This document shows positions 9,204 through 17,842 of a stretch of DNA of 64,000 nt, piece by piece. Both the position numbers and the translations under genes were made by a program. Position 1 is the stretch's first letter. Each line of letters starts with the position of its first letter. Source of the stretch: Pseudoduganella armeniaca (GTDB lineage Bacteria; Pseudomonadota; Gammaproteobacteria; Burkholderiales; Burkholderiaceae_D). The notes beneath the pieces are model-generated. The model made no database searches. It was not told the origin of the DNA and saw only the letters and a program-made list of their open reading frames with translations. Where the stretch lies: assembly GCF_003028855.1 (NCBI RefSeq), contig NZ_CP028324.1:2294001-2358000 (forward strand), read 5' to 3'.

Positions 9204-9974
9204 TCAGGCCTCGGCCAAGGTCGCGATGACCGGCGTGTGATCGGACGGCTGCGGCCACTTGCGCGGTGCCCGGTCGATGGTGCAGGCCGTGCAGCGCGCC
9301 ACCAAAGGCTGCGACAGCAGGATGTGGTCGATGCGCAGGCCCTGGTTCTTCTGGAAGCGCAGCATGCGGTAGTCCCACCAGCTGTAAGATTTCTCGGGTT
9401 GTTCGAACAGGCGGAACGAGTCCGTCAGGCCCAGGTCCAGCAGGGCCCGGAACGCGGCGCGCTCGCGCGGCGACACGTGCACTTCGCCTTCCCACACGGC
9501 CGGATCATGCACGTCGCGGTCTTCCGGCGCCACGTTGTAGTCACCCAGCACGGCCAGGTTCGGGTGGGCCGCCAGTTCCTCGGCCAGCCAGTCGCGCAGT
9601 GCCGCCATCCAGCCCAGCTTGTACACGTATTTATCGGAATCGACCGCCTGGCCGTTCGGCACGTAGGCGCAGATCACGCGCAGGTCGCCGATCGTGGCGG
9701 CCAGGATGCGCTGCTGCTCGTCGGGGTATTTCGGGTTGTTGCGCACCACGTCCGCCAGCGGCTGGCGCGACAGGATGGCCACGCCGTTGTACGTCTTCTG
9801 GCCCGAGAATGCGACGTGCCAGCCGGCGGCCTCGAGCGCGGCCAGCGGGAATTTGTCGTCGGTCAGCTTGGTCTCCTGGATGCAGACGACGTCCACCGGG
9901 TTTTCCTCCAGCCAGCGCAGCAGGTGGGGCAGGCGCACGTTGAGCGAATTGACATTCCAGGTTACCAGCTTCAT
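9204..9974 (-). CDS. xth: Exodeoxyribonuclease III
   Basis: AP endonuclease / 3'-5' exonuclease of base excision repair, 256 residues, as is usual for the ExoIII family. Visible catalytic features are the N-terminal TWNVNSLNVR, the metal-binding Glu34 in IQETK, the GDYNVAPEDRDVHDP block near residue 150 and the terminal SDHTPV with the catalytic Asp-His pair. The ATG at 9974 begins MKLVTWNVNS, the normal N-terminus. Its stop lies only 3 bp from that of the convergent GGDEF-EAL gene. The gene appears monocistronic, with its promoter in the AT-rich gap to its right. Confidence 0.95.
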   Translation of the reverse strand: MKLVTWNVNSLNVRLPHLLRWLEENPVDVVCIQETKLTDDKFPLAALEAAGWHVAFSGQKTYNGVAILSRQPLADVVRNNPKYPDEQQRILAATIGDLRVICAYVPNGQAVDSDKYVYKLGWMAALRDWLAEELAAHPNLAVLGDYNVAPEDRDVHDPAVWEGEVHVSPRERAAFRALLDLGLTDSFRLFEQPEKSYSWWDYRMLRFQKNQGLRIDHILLSQPLVARCTACTIDRAPRKWPQPSDHTPVIATLAEA

Positions 9975-10375
9975 GAGCGATCTCGAGTGTGAAAATGAGT
10001 GAGAATCTTACAGGATTTGACAGGTGTTACAAGTTGCCGAAAGCGAATACAATGTGCGACAATGAATTGCACAAAAACATTGCTACCAAAACAAGTGCAT
10101 CTCTCTCAGACGCAATTTCTGTTGCAAAATGCGACATCCCCCAAAAATAATTGCCGATAATGTCTCGGAGTTATCAAAATAGTACTAAGATTCGATTAAC
10201 GTTCGACGCAAAGCGCAATATACTTACGCTGTTCGGCATCGAACGATTTCCAACTGCATCTACCTTTGTAACTGTTGAGCAAAAAGATACTGCGAAGATA
10301 TGTTGTCTTGGGTAAATTAGTGGTACTATACGGAAACAGTCGGATTAACGTGCAAAGCATTTGTAAAGGAAGAAA
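9975..10375. other. AT-rich 400-bp intergenic region between divergent genes
   Basis: No coding frame is supported here. The base composition is far more AT-rich than the flanking genes. Promoter-like pieces are present: TTGTCT (10303) and TACTAT (10324) 15 bp apart on the plus strand upstream of the 10376 gene, and a TTGTAA/TAAGAT pair on the minus strand that could serve exonuclease III. Both are weak guesses. I saw no recognisable small RNA. Confidence 0.5.
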
Positions 10376-10747
10376 ATGCGATCTGCATTCGAAGCATGGG
10401 CACAGCGGGACGGACACATCGTGCGCCGCCGCGAAGACAAACCAGAAGAGTATCTGGTCTATGAAACGCAGCGCCGCTGGCTGATTTGGCAGGCGGCTCT
10501 GGAACATGGCAAGACGCCGGCCGCCCGCAAGGCGGCCGCGAAGGAAGCCGGTGAGAAGGCTGCCGTTGCACGCGGTGGCGTGCAGCGCGCGCCCGTCATG
10601 GGCGCCGACGAGGCGGCAGTACGCAACCAGGTGTTGAACGAGGTCATCGACGCGTTCTCCGGCCTGAATGGAACCACGGCGATGGAAGATATCGTCAACG
10701 TGATCCAGGGACTGAAGCAGAAGCAGAAGTCCGACAGCGGCGACTGA
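10376..10747 (+). CDS. Unknown 123-residue protein with phage-like motif
   Basis: I do not recognise a characterised family. The ATG at 10376 follows a good AAAGGAAGA ribosome site. The product is soluble and charged: an N-terminal part with the pattern FEAWAQRDG...ETQRRWLIWQAA, an Ala/Lys-rich helix (about 46-70) and a C-terminal helical part ending in KQKQKSDSG. The W-x-x-W-x-A-A pattern resembles small hypothetical proteins often found in phage genomes, which is a weak clue only. It lies beside an AT-rich gap and 9 bp before a putative lipoprotein gene, so the two may be co-transcribed. Confidence 0.72.
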   Translation: MRSAFEAWAQRDGHIVRRREDKPEEYLVYETQRRWLIWQAALEHGKTPAARKAAAKEAGEKAAVARGGVQRAPVMGADEAAVRNQVLNEVIDAFSGLNGTTAMEDIVNVIQGLKQKQKSDSGD

Positions 10748-10756
10748 TCGCGCCGT

Positions 10757-11356
10757 ATGCCATCCTGGCCCAAGCCCGCTACCGGTAATGCCAGGCTGGC
10801 GGCGCTTGCCCGCACCATCAAGCCGTGCAACGCAACGCAACCCGTGCCACGCAGCGCCATGCTGGAAGGCCAAGGCAGCGTTGCGCTGGTCGACGATAAG
10901 GGAAATGGCTGCGGGAAGGGCCGCTGGCGACTTGCCGGTCGTGCCGCCGTCGCGCTTGGCGTGACGGCTTTGGCCGGCTGCGCCACGCTCACGGAAAGCA
11001 GTGAGCAGTACGTCATGGTCGTCACCGTGCTCGACCACCAGCAGGTGGGCGGCATCGGTTGCGTCCTCGCCAACGACGCGGGACGCTGGTTCGTCACGTC
11101 CCCCGGTCGCACCCAGATCAAGAAAAGCACCAAGCCTCTCAGCGTCGACTGTCGCAAGGACGACCTGTGGGTGCACGACGAAATCGGTCCGCGCCAGAAC
11201 GCCTCGCGCTGGGGCAATATCCTGCTGACGGCCGGTGCCGGACAATTCATCGACCGCCAGACCGGCGCCGGGTTCGACTACCCGCAGGTGCTGACGGTGG
11301 TCCTGCAGCGCGGCGAGCGCGGCACCCAGCCGGCCCGTCCGGCCCCCCTTCTTTGA
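10757..11356 (+). CDS. Putative lipoprotein of unknown function
   Basis: No family recognised. A hydrophobic stretch ending in the lipobox LAGC (Cys75 counted from 10757) predicts an envelope lipoprotein of about 125 mature residues. The N-terminus is uncertain: the first ATG (10757) gives an improbably long lead before the signal, and the ATG at 10859 (Met35) still leaves a long n-region; neither has a clear ribosome site. The mature part has two cysteines, in GGIGCVLAND and SVDCRKDD, that could form a disulfide. It ends about 80 bp before the DUF2339 gene and may share a transcript with the 10376 gene. Confidence 0.62.
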   Translation: MPSWPKPATGNARLAALARTIKPCNATQPVPRSAMLEGQGSVALVDDKGNGCGKGRWRLAGRAAVALGVTALAGCATLTESSEQYVMVVTVLDHQQVGGIGCVLANDAGRWFVTSPGRTQIKKSTKPLSVDCRKDDLWVHDEIGPRQNASRWGNILLTAGAGQFIDRQTGAGFDYPQVLTVVLQRGERGTQPARPAPLL

Positions 11357-11438
11357 CGCCTTCCGCCAACCCGCCGCCGACCGGCGGTGGTATCATTTAC
11401 TAATTTAACAACAAGAACCCCTGCTGGGGCTGATCCGA

Positions 11439-14400
11439 TTGGACTATCTTTACCTGCTGGTCACCTTCGTGGTGGCCATTATTGCTTTGCGCGCCGCCAC
11501 GGCCGCCAAGGCCAGAATCCGCGAGCTGGAGCACCGCAACGCGCAGTTGCAGAGCGCCTTGAACGATTTGCGCGGACGTGTCGATTACTGGATCGGGCGC
11601 CAGCTGGCCTCGACCGAGGCTGCCGCGCCGGCCGAACCGCCTGTGACGACGGCAGCGCCGCCTGCCACGGTCGCCGTCGCGGCGGCCAAGGCCGCGGCCC
11701 CTGTCGCGCCGGCGGCTGCCGTGCCGCCGACCGTGCGGCCGCCGGCCGAACCGCCAGCGGCAACGCAGCCGCCGGCCTGGCAGCCGCCGCCGGTCGGCAC
11801 GCCGCGCCAGGAGGAGCTGGAGCCGGCGCCCAAGGCCGCGCCGCCGGCAGTGCCCACGCCGCAGCCGGCGCCGCAGCCCGCCGGCGCCAAGCCAGCCGCG
11901 CCGGTTCGCCCGCCAGCTCCGCGCGCCGCGCCCGCCTGGATCGGCGCGGTGCGGCGCTGGCTGTTCACGGGTAACCTGGTCGCCAAACTGGGCCTGGTCA
12001 TCCTGCTGATCGGCGTCAGCTTCCTGCTGAAGTACGTGGCCAGCCAGATCGTCATTCCGGTCGAGCTGCGCATCGCCGCCGTGGCCGTGGCGGACATCTT
12101 CCTGCTGCGCTGGGGCTGGCGCATCCGCGACTCGCGCCGCGCCATCGCCTTGCCGGTGCAGGGTGCCGCCATCGGCATCTTCGAGCTGCTGACCTTTGCC
12201 AGCTTCCGCCTGTACGAACTGATACCGGGTGGCGCCGCCTTCGTGCTGCTGTTCGCCCTGACCGTGTTCACGTGCCTGCTGGCCGTCATGCAGAACGCTG
12301 TCTGGCTGGCGCTGTTCGGCATCGTTACCGGTTTCGCCGCGCCCATCGTCACGTCGACGGGCGGCGGCAGCCATATCGGGCTGTTCTCGTACTACGCGCT
12401 GCTCAATGCCGGCATCTTCGCGATCGCGCTGAAGCGTTCCTGGCGCTCGCTCAACCTGGCCGGCTTCGTCATGACCTTCGGCATCGGCACCGCCTGGGGC
12501 CTGCGCGGCTACACGCCGGCCGACTACCTGTCGGTGCAGCTGTTCCTGCTGCTGTTCGTGCTGTTCTACACCGGCATCTCGCTGGCGTTCGCGGCCAGCA
12601 AGCAGGCAGGCCAGCGGCCCTATATCGATGCGATCCTCGTGTTCGGCACGCCGGTGGCGGGCGCCGGCTTGCAGTTCGCGCTGGTGCGCGACATGCCGTT
12701 CGGTGTGGCCTTTGCCGCGTTGGGCATGGGCCTGTACTACACGGCGCTGGCGCTGTATTTGTGGCGTCGCCGCGGCGAGCACTTCCGCCAGCTGGTCGGC
12801 TCCTTCCTGACGATGGGTGTGCTGTTCGGCACCCTGGCGATTCCAATGGCGCTGGACGGCCGCGCCACGTCGGCGGCCTGGGCCGCCGAAGGCGCCGCCA
12901 TCGTGTGGGCCGGCTTGCGCCTGCAGCGCCGCCGCACCTGGCTGTTCGGCCTGGCCCTGCAGCTGGGCAGCTGGCTGGCTTTCCTGGGCAGCACGGTCAG
13001 GTTGACGCCGGAGCAGGCGGTGGACGCGTCGATCTGGCTGGGCTTCCTGATCCTGGCCGCCAGCGCGGGTGTGATGGCATGGCGCTTCCAGTCCCTGCAC
13101 GACGCGGGGCGCGCCCGCAACGGCATCCGCATGGGCCTGTGGTGGCTGACGGCCGCCACCCTGCTGATCGGTGCCTGGATCGAGATCGGCCTGCGTGCCG
13201 ACGGCACGGTGCGTGCCGCGCTGCTGGCGGGCAGCGCCTTGCTGCTGTGCGCCGCCGTCGCGATGGCGGGCCCGCGCCTGCGCGTGGCGGGCACGCGCGT
13301 GGTCGCGCTGGCGATCCAGTTGCTGGCCGCGCTGGCCGTGCTGTGGCAGATCCTCGACGCCTGGACCCTGGGCACCGGCAACTGGGCCGAGCGCCCCGTC
13401 GTGGCGATCCTCCTGATCACGGGCAGTGCGCTGTTCAGCGCGTGGCGCCTGCGCGACCCGGCACCGCGCTGGTCGCGCACCATGTTGGCCTGGAGCGCCG
13501 CGTGGTGGTACGGCAGCGTCGCAAGCATCGGCGCGGACCTGCTGGCCGGCTTGATCGGCATCCGCTCCGGCATCGTCACGCTGGACTGGTGGTCCGCCTA
13601 TGCGCTGTGCGTCGCCGTTTCCGCGCTGTTGTTTACGTGGGTCGCGCGTCGCCTGGCATGGCCGGCCTTGCGCTGGCTGGCCGCGCCGTGCTGGCTGGCG
13701 CTGGGCCTGGCCCTGGCGACGGCGCTGCTGGTGCTGTACGGCGGTCACACGCTGGCGTGGCGCGAGTGGGGCGTGCTGGCGGCGCTGCTGGTCGTCAGCG
13801 AAGTGCTGCTGCAGGGCTGGGCGCGCAATGGCTGGGAGCTGGGCCGCAAGCGCACGCTGGCCGTGCATGCGCTGCGCAGCGCCGGGCCATGGCTGGTGAT
13901 CTGGCCGGCGGGCTACGAACTGATCGTGCGTTGGCTGGCCGGTCCCGCCATGTATCGCGACTTGCTGGCGATGGCCGGCTGGGATGCCGCGGGCGTCTGG
14001 GGCCAGTGCTTGCCGGCCTGGCTGCAGATGGGCGTACTGGCCTGGTTGCTGCGCGCCGTGCGCCAGGAACGCTGGCCGGTGGCGCCGTTGGGCGCCTGGT
14101 ATGCGCGCCGCCTGCTGCCGCTGGCAACGGCGTGGTGCGTGCTGTGGGTGATCTGGTGGAACCTGGTGCAGGACGGCGGCATGGCGCCGCTGCCTTACCT
14201 GCCGCTGTTGAACCCGGTGGACCTGTCGACCGCCTTGGTCGCGGCACTGGTGGTCGCGCACTGCCGCGTGGCGCTGCCCGATCTGGCGGCACCGTCGCGT
14301 GGCCGCCTGCGCTGGCTGGCCGGCGCGGCGGCATTCGGCTGGCTCAACCTGATGCTGCTGCGCACGGCCGCGCACGTGCTGGACCTGCCTTACGAGGCCG

Positions 14401-14702
14401 GCGCACTGTTCGCGTCGCGCGCGGTGGAAGCGATGTTGTCGCTGGTGTGGTCGCTGTCGGCGCTGGTGCTGATGCGCTTTGCCGTGCGGCGCGCGTTGCG
14501 CGCGGCCTGGCTGGCCGGCGCCGGCATCCTGGTGCTGGTGGTCGCCAAGCTGTTCCTGGTCGACCTCGACGGCAGCGGCAGCATGGAGCGCATCGTGTCG
14601 TTCGTCGGCGTGGGCCTGCTGATGCTGGCGATCGGCTACCTGGCGCCATTCCCGACCGATAAGGCGGGCCACGACAACCCACGCGATGGAGGAGCGGCAT
14701 GA
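11439..14702 (+). CDS. DUF2339 polytopic membrane protein
   Basis: A very large inner-membrane protein of 1087 residues matching the DUF2339 type: an N-terminal membrane anchor (residues 2-20), a short coiled coil (RIRELEHRNAQLQ), a Pro/Ala-rich linker (about 60-165) and then more than twenty hydrophobic segments to the C-terminus. The biochemical function of the family is not established. The start is taken as TTG at 11439, because the residues from MDYLYLLVTF form the expected first helix and no ATG fits. The 3' end overlaps the DUF3999 gene by four bases (ATGA), so the pair is translated together, and a joint envelope role is likely. Confidence 0.85.
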   Translation: MDYLYLLVTFVVAIIALRAATAAKARIRELEHRNAQLQSALNDLRGRVDYWIGRQLASTEAAAPAEPPVTTAAPPATVAVAAAKAAAPVAPAAAVPPTVRPPAEPPAATQPPAWQPPPVGTPRQEELEPAPKAAPPAVPTPQPAPQPAGAKPAAPVRPPAPRAAPAWIGAVRRWLFTGNLVAKLGLVILLIGVSFLLKYVASQIVIPVELRIAAVAVADIFLLRWGWRIRDSRRAIALPVQGAAIGIFELLTFASFRLYELIPGGAAFVLLFALTVFTCLLAVMQNAVWLALFGIVTGFAAPIVTSTGGGSHIGLFSYYALLNAGIFAIALKRSWRSLNLAGFVMTFGIGTAWGLRGYTPADYLSVQLFLLLFVLFYTGISLAFAASKQAGQRPYIDAILVFGTPVAGAGLQFALVRDMPFGVAFAALGMGLYYTALALYLWRRRGEHFRQLVGSFLTMGVLFGTLAIPMALDGRATSAAWAAEGAAIVWAGLRLQRRRTWLFGLALQLGSWLAFLGSTVRLTPEQAVDASIWLGFLILAASAGVMAWRFQSLHDAGRARNGIRMGLWWLTAATLLIGAWIEIGLRADGTVRAALLAGSALLLCAAVAMAGPRLRVAGTRVVALAIQLLAALAVLWQILDAWTLGTGNWAERPVVAILLITGSALFSAWRLRDPAPRWSRTMLAWSAAWWYGSVASIGADLLAGLIGIRSGIVTLDWWSAYALCVAVSALLFTWVARRLAWPALRWLAAPCWLALGLALATALLVLYGGHTLAWREWGVLAALLVVSEVLLQGWARNGWELGRKRTLAVHALRSAGPWLVIWPAGYELIVRWLAGPAMYRDLLAMAGWDAAGVWGQCLPAWLQMGVLAWLLRAVRQERWPVAPLGAWYARRLLPLATAWCVLWVIWWNLVQDGGMAPLPYLPLLNPVDLSTALVAALVVAHCRVALPDLAAPSRGRLRWLAGAAAFGWLNLMLLRTAAHVLDLPYEAGALFASRAVEAMLSLVWSLSALVLMRFAVRRALRAAWLAGAGILVLVVAKLFLVDLDGSGSMERIVSFVGVGLLMLAIGYLAPFPTDKAGHDNPRDGGAA

Positions 14703-16114
14703 GACATTCGATGATTTCCGGCGTCGCGCTGGCGTGGCTGGCGCTCGGCGGCGCGGCCCCGCTGTACGCGGCCACGACCGACAAGGCGGACGCCTACGCC
14801 TGGCGCCAGACCCTGTCCACCAGTGGCCGCGAGGCCGTGGTGCAGTACCGGCTGCCGGCCAGCGTCTACCTGCACGCACGCTCGGCGCGGCTGGACGACG
14901 TGCGCGTGTTCGACAGCCGCGGCACCGTGCTGCCGTTCGCGCTGCGCCAGCCGGCCGAGCAGGCACAGGCCAGCCGGCATTCGGTGCCGGTGCGGGTATT
15001 CCCGGTATTCGGCGCGCCGGGCGACAGCGCCGCCAGCACCGCCATCGACATCCGCCGCACGCCGGACGGCGCGCTGGTCTCGCTGGGCACGCGCGGCACG
15101 CCACGTGCCGACGCGCCGCTGGCGGCCCTGGTGCTGGACATGCGGCCGGACCAGCAACGCGACCCCCAGGCGCCCGGCACGTTCGACATGCTGCGCTTCA
15201 CGCTGCCGGCCGGCACCCAGCGCTACCAGGCGCTGCTCGCCGTGGAGGTCAGCGACGACCTGAAGAGCTGGCGCGAACTGGCCCAGAGCCAGGTCAGCTG
15301 GATGGTCAGCGGCGACGGCGCGGCGCTGGCCGCGGACCGCCTGGAATTCGCGCCGCGCGAATTCCGCTACGCCCGCATCCGCTGGCTGGAAGGCCAGCCG
15401 CTGCAATTTGCGACCGTCACGGCCGAAGCGGTGCAGTACTCGGGCCAGGCCGCGCCGCTCGACTCGCTGGTGCTGCCGCCCACCCCTGGCAAGAACCCAG
15501 GCGAATGGCTGTACGCCGCATCGAGCGCCATCCCGGTGCAGCGCATCGGCCTGGAGCTGGCCGAGCGCAACGTCAGCCTGCCGGTGGAACTGGGCCGCTA
15601 CACGGAGTTGCCCGCCTTGAAGGGGCGAGGCGCCACCACCTGGCGCTTCGATCCCGCGCTGAAGGCGACGTTCTACCGCATCGAGCAAGGCGGGCGCGAG
15701 CGCCGCTCCGGCGACCTGGCGATCGAACCGACGCACCAGCCGCACTGGGTGGTGCGCCCGCTGACGCCGACCGACAGCAAGCCGGCGCTGCGGATCGGCT
15801 GGGCGCCAGCCACGCTGGTGTTCCTGACCAGCGGCCACGGTCCCTACACGCTGGCCTATGGCCGCGACGACGCGGCGCCGGCCACGCGCGACCTGGGCGA
15901 GGTGGCGCCGGGCCTGTCGGCGGCGGAGATCGGCAAGGCGGAGCAGGTGACGGCGGGCCCCGAGCAGGCCACGCCGCGCGCACAGGAAAGCGCGGCCAGC
16001 GCGGCCGAGCAGGCGGCAGCGGCGTCACGATACCGCAAGGCGGCCCTGTGGGCGGCGCTGCTGGCGGACTGGCGGTGCTGGGAGGGATGGCGTGGCAGCT
16101 GCACCGGCAGATGA
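14699..16114 (+). CDS. DUF3999 exported protein with frameshifted C-terminus
   Basis: The partner of DUF2339: 471 residues as read, with a signal peptide (cleavage near residue 25, after PLYAA), a long beta-rich periplasmic part and a C-terminal Glu/Ala-rich region. The family normally ends in one membrane helix. Here the helix breaks up after KAALWAALLA, while the +1 frame continues LAVLGGMAWQLHRQMKAG to a TAA at 16131. Adding one G at 16066-16067 restores GLAVLGG and a proper helix. So the gene appears to lack one base at its 3' end; sequencing error or real mutation cannot be told apart here. The start ATG overlaps the preceding stop. Confidence 0.82.
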   Translation: MRHSMISGVALAWLALGGAAPLYAATTDKADAYAWRQTLSTSGREAVVQYRLPASVYLHARSARLDDVRVFDSRGTVLPFALRQPAEQAQASRHSVPVRVFPVFGAPGDSAASTAIDIRRTPDGALVSLGTRGTPRADAPLAALVLDMRPDQQRDPQAPGTFDMLRFTLPAGTQRYQALLAVEVSDDLKSWRELAQSQVSWMVSGDGAALAADRLEFAPREFRYARIRWLEGQPLQFATVTAEAVQYSGQAAPLDSLVLPPTPGKNPGEWLYAASSAIPVQRIGLELAERNVSLPVELGRYTELPALKGRGATTWRFDPALKATFYRIEQGGRERRSGDLAIEPTHQPHWVVRPLTPTDSKPALRIGWAPATLVFLTSGHGPYTLAYGRDDAAPATRDLGEVAPGLSAAEIGKAEQVTAGPEQATPRAQESAASAAEQAAAASRYRKAALWAALLADWRCWEGWRGSCTGR

Positions 16115-16165
16115 AGGCCGGGCAGAAGTAATAGAAGAGAAGCGCCGGGGACGCTGGAAAACACC

Positions 16166-16219
16166 GGGGACAGGCACCGATCTTCGGGTCTTCGACCCCG
16201 AAGATCGGTGCCTGTCCCC
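16166..16219 (+). repeat. Palindromic intergenic element, copy 1
   Basis: GGGGACAGGCACC (16166-16178) and GGTGCCTGTCCCC (16207-16219) flank an inner inverted repeat GATCTTCGGG / CCCGAAGATC with a small loop and one extra C. It is followed by TTGGGTTTGCT, a degenerate form of the family tail. It lies in the gap between the DUF3999 gene and the convergent pepA. Confidence 0.85.
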
Positions 16220-16246
16220 TTGGGTTTGCTGCCCCTCGGGGTTATA

Positions 16247-17740
16247 TCAGGTACGGCCGATCAGGAAGTTGGTCAGCAGCGGCACCGGACGGCCGGTGGC
16301 ACCCTTGGCGCCGCCCGACTTCCAGGCGGTGCCGGCGATGTCCACGTGGGCCCAGGTGTACTTGCGCGTGAAGTTCTCCAGGAACGCGGCGGCGGTGCAC
16401 GAGGCGCCGCCCGGCGTGCCGATATTGGCCAGGTCGGCGAAATTCGACTTCAGCTGCTCGTTGTACTGCTCGCCGATCGGCAGGCGCCAGGTGGTGTCGC
16501 TGACGGCCTTGCCGGCGTTCGCCAGTTCCTCGGCCAGTGCATTGTGCTGGTCGTCGTCACGGGTGAACAGGCCGCTGTGGTGATGGCCCAGCGCGACCAC
16601 GCAGGCACCCGTCAGCGTGGCGATGTCGATCACGGCGGCCGGGTTGAAGCGCTCCGCGTAGGTCAGCGCGTCGCACAGGATCAGGCGGCCTTCGGCGTCG
16701 GTGTTCAGGATCTCGATGGTCAGGCCGTTCATCGACGTGACGATGTCGCCCGGCTTGGTGGCGCGGCCGGACGGCATGTTCTCGCAGGCCGCCACGATGC
16801 CGATGACGTTCAGCTTCAGGCCCAGTTCGCCGATCGCGCGGAAGGTGCCCAGCACGGAGCCGGCGCCGCACATGTCGTACTTCATCTCGTCCATGCCGGG
16901 GCCCGGCTTGATCGAGATGCCGCCCGTGTCGAACGTGATGCCCTTGCCGACCAGGACCACCGGCGCGTCCTTCGGCTTGCCGCCCATGTGCTTGATGACG
17001 ATGAACTTGGGCGGCTGCTCGCTGCCGTTGGTGACGGACAGGAAGCTGCCCATCTTCAGCGCTTCCAGCTGCTTGCGCTCCAGGACCTCGACGTTGAACT
17101 TGTAGTCCTTGCCCAGCTTCTTGGCCGTCTCGGCCAGGTAGGTCGGGGTGCACACGTTGGGCGACAGGTTGCCCAGGTCCCTGGTCAGCTGCATGCCGTT
17201 GGCGATGGCGATCGCCTGTGCCAGCGCCAGCTTGGTGGCGGCGTTGTTCGGCACGGCCAGGGCCAGCTTGCGCACGCCCGCGGGGGCCGGGTCCTTCTTC
17301 GACTTCTGCGCGTCGCTGCGGTAGGCGGCGTCACGCGCGATCTGCACCACGGTGCGGATCGCCCAGTTGACGTCGCGCTCTTTCACTTCCGTCATCGGTA
17401 GTGCGATAATGGCGTCCGCCGCGCCGAGGGTCGAGAACACCTTGACGGCGGCTTGCACCGCGCCGGTAAAGCTTTTCTCCGTCACGCCTTCCACGTTACC
17501 CAGGCCGACCAGCAGGACGCGCTCCGCGGCGACGCCCGTGACGCCGCGCAGCAGCAGCGTGGAGCCGGGCTTGCCCGTGATGTCGCCGGATTTCAGCGCG
17601 GCCGTGATTTCACCGCTGCCGTCGAGGGACTGGGCCGCTTGCGAGAGCTTCTTGTTTTCGAAAACAGCAACTGCGACACAGCCGGTCTTGGCCGACGTGA
17701 TGGTGTTCTTTGTGTCGAATGCTTTTATGCTAAAGTCCAT
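16247..17740 (-). CDS. pepA: Leucyl aminopeptidase PepA
   Basis: Cytosolic M17 metallo-aminopeptidase, 497 residues, the usual length. The catalytic domain has GKGITFDTGGISIKP with the catalytic Lys and metal ligands, and the M17 signature NTDAEGRLILCDAL near residue 350. In some bacteria PepA also binds DNA; nothing here shows whether this one does. The ATG at 17740 (MDFSIKAFD) has a GGAGAACCAAAT ribosome region. The gene is divergent from lptF with about 100 bp between starts, an arrangement common in proteobacteria. Confidence 0.96.
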   Translation of the reverse strand: MDFSIKAFDTKNTITSAKTGCVAVAVFENKKLSQAAQSLDGSGEITAALKSGDITGKPGSTLLLRGVTGVAAERVLLVGLGNVEGVTEKSFTGAVQAAVKVFSTLGAADAIIALPMTEVKERDVNWAIRTVVQIARDAAYRSDAQKSKKDPAPAGVRKLALAVPNNAATKLALAQAIAIANGMQLTRDLGNLSPNVCTPTYLAETAKKLGKDYKFNVEVLERKQLEALKMGSFLSVTNGSEQPPKFIVIKHMGGKPKDAPVVLVGKGITFDTGGISIKPGPGMDEMKYDMCGAGSVLGTFRAIGELGLKLNVIGIVAACENMPSGRATKPGDIVTSMNGLTIEILNTDAEGRLILCDALTYAERFNPAAVIDIATLTGACVVALGHHHSGLFTRDDDQHNALAEELANAGKAVSDTTWRLPIGEQYNEQLKSNFADLANIGTPGGASCTAAAFLENFTRKYTWAHVDIAGTAWKSGGAKGATGRPVPLLTNFLIGRT

Positions 17741-17842
17741 TTGGTTCTCCGTAGGTATGCCTTGGTGGCCTCGCGCCTGACCGTGTCTTCTGGACGCGGC
17801 CAGCGCTGTAAACTAACTTGCTAAGCGAATTATAAACTTCGA

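Noticed and set aside
10376..11356. Prophage or genomic island
   Set aside because: Only one weak phage-like motif; no integrase, structural gene, attachment repeat or further compositional shift beyond the 400-bp gap.
11400..15104. Open frame of over 1200 codons on the minus strand opposite the DUF2339 and DUF3999 genes
   Set aside because: Composition is Arg/Gln/His/Ala-rich, as expected for an antisense frame of GC-rich coding DNA; the plus-strand genes have clear membrane topology and coupled starts.
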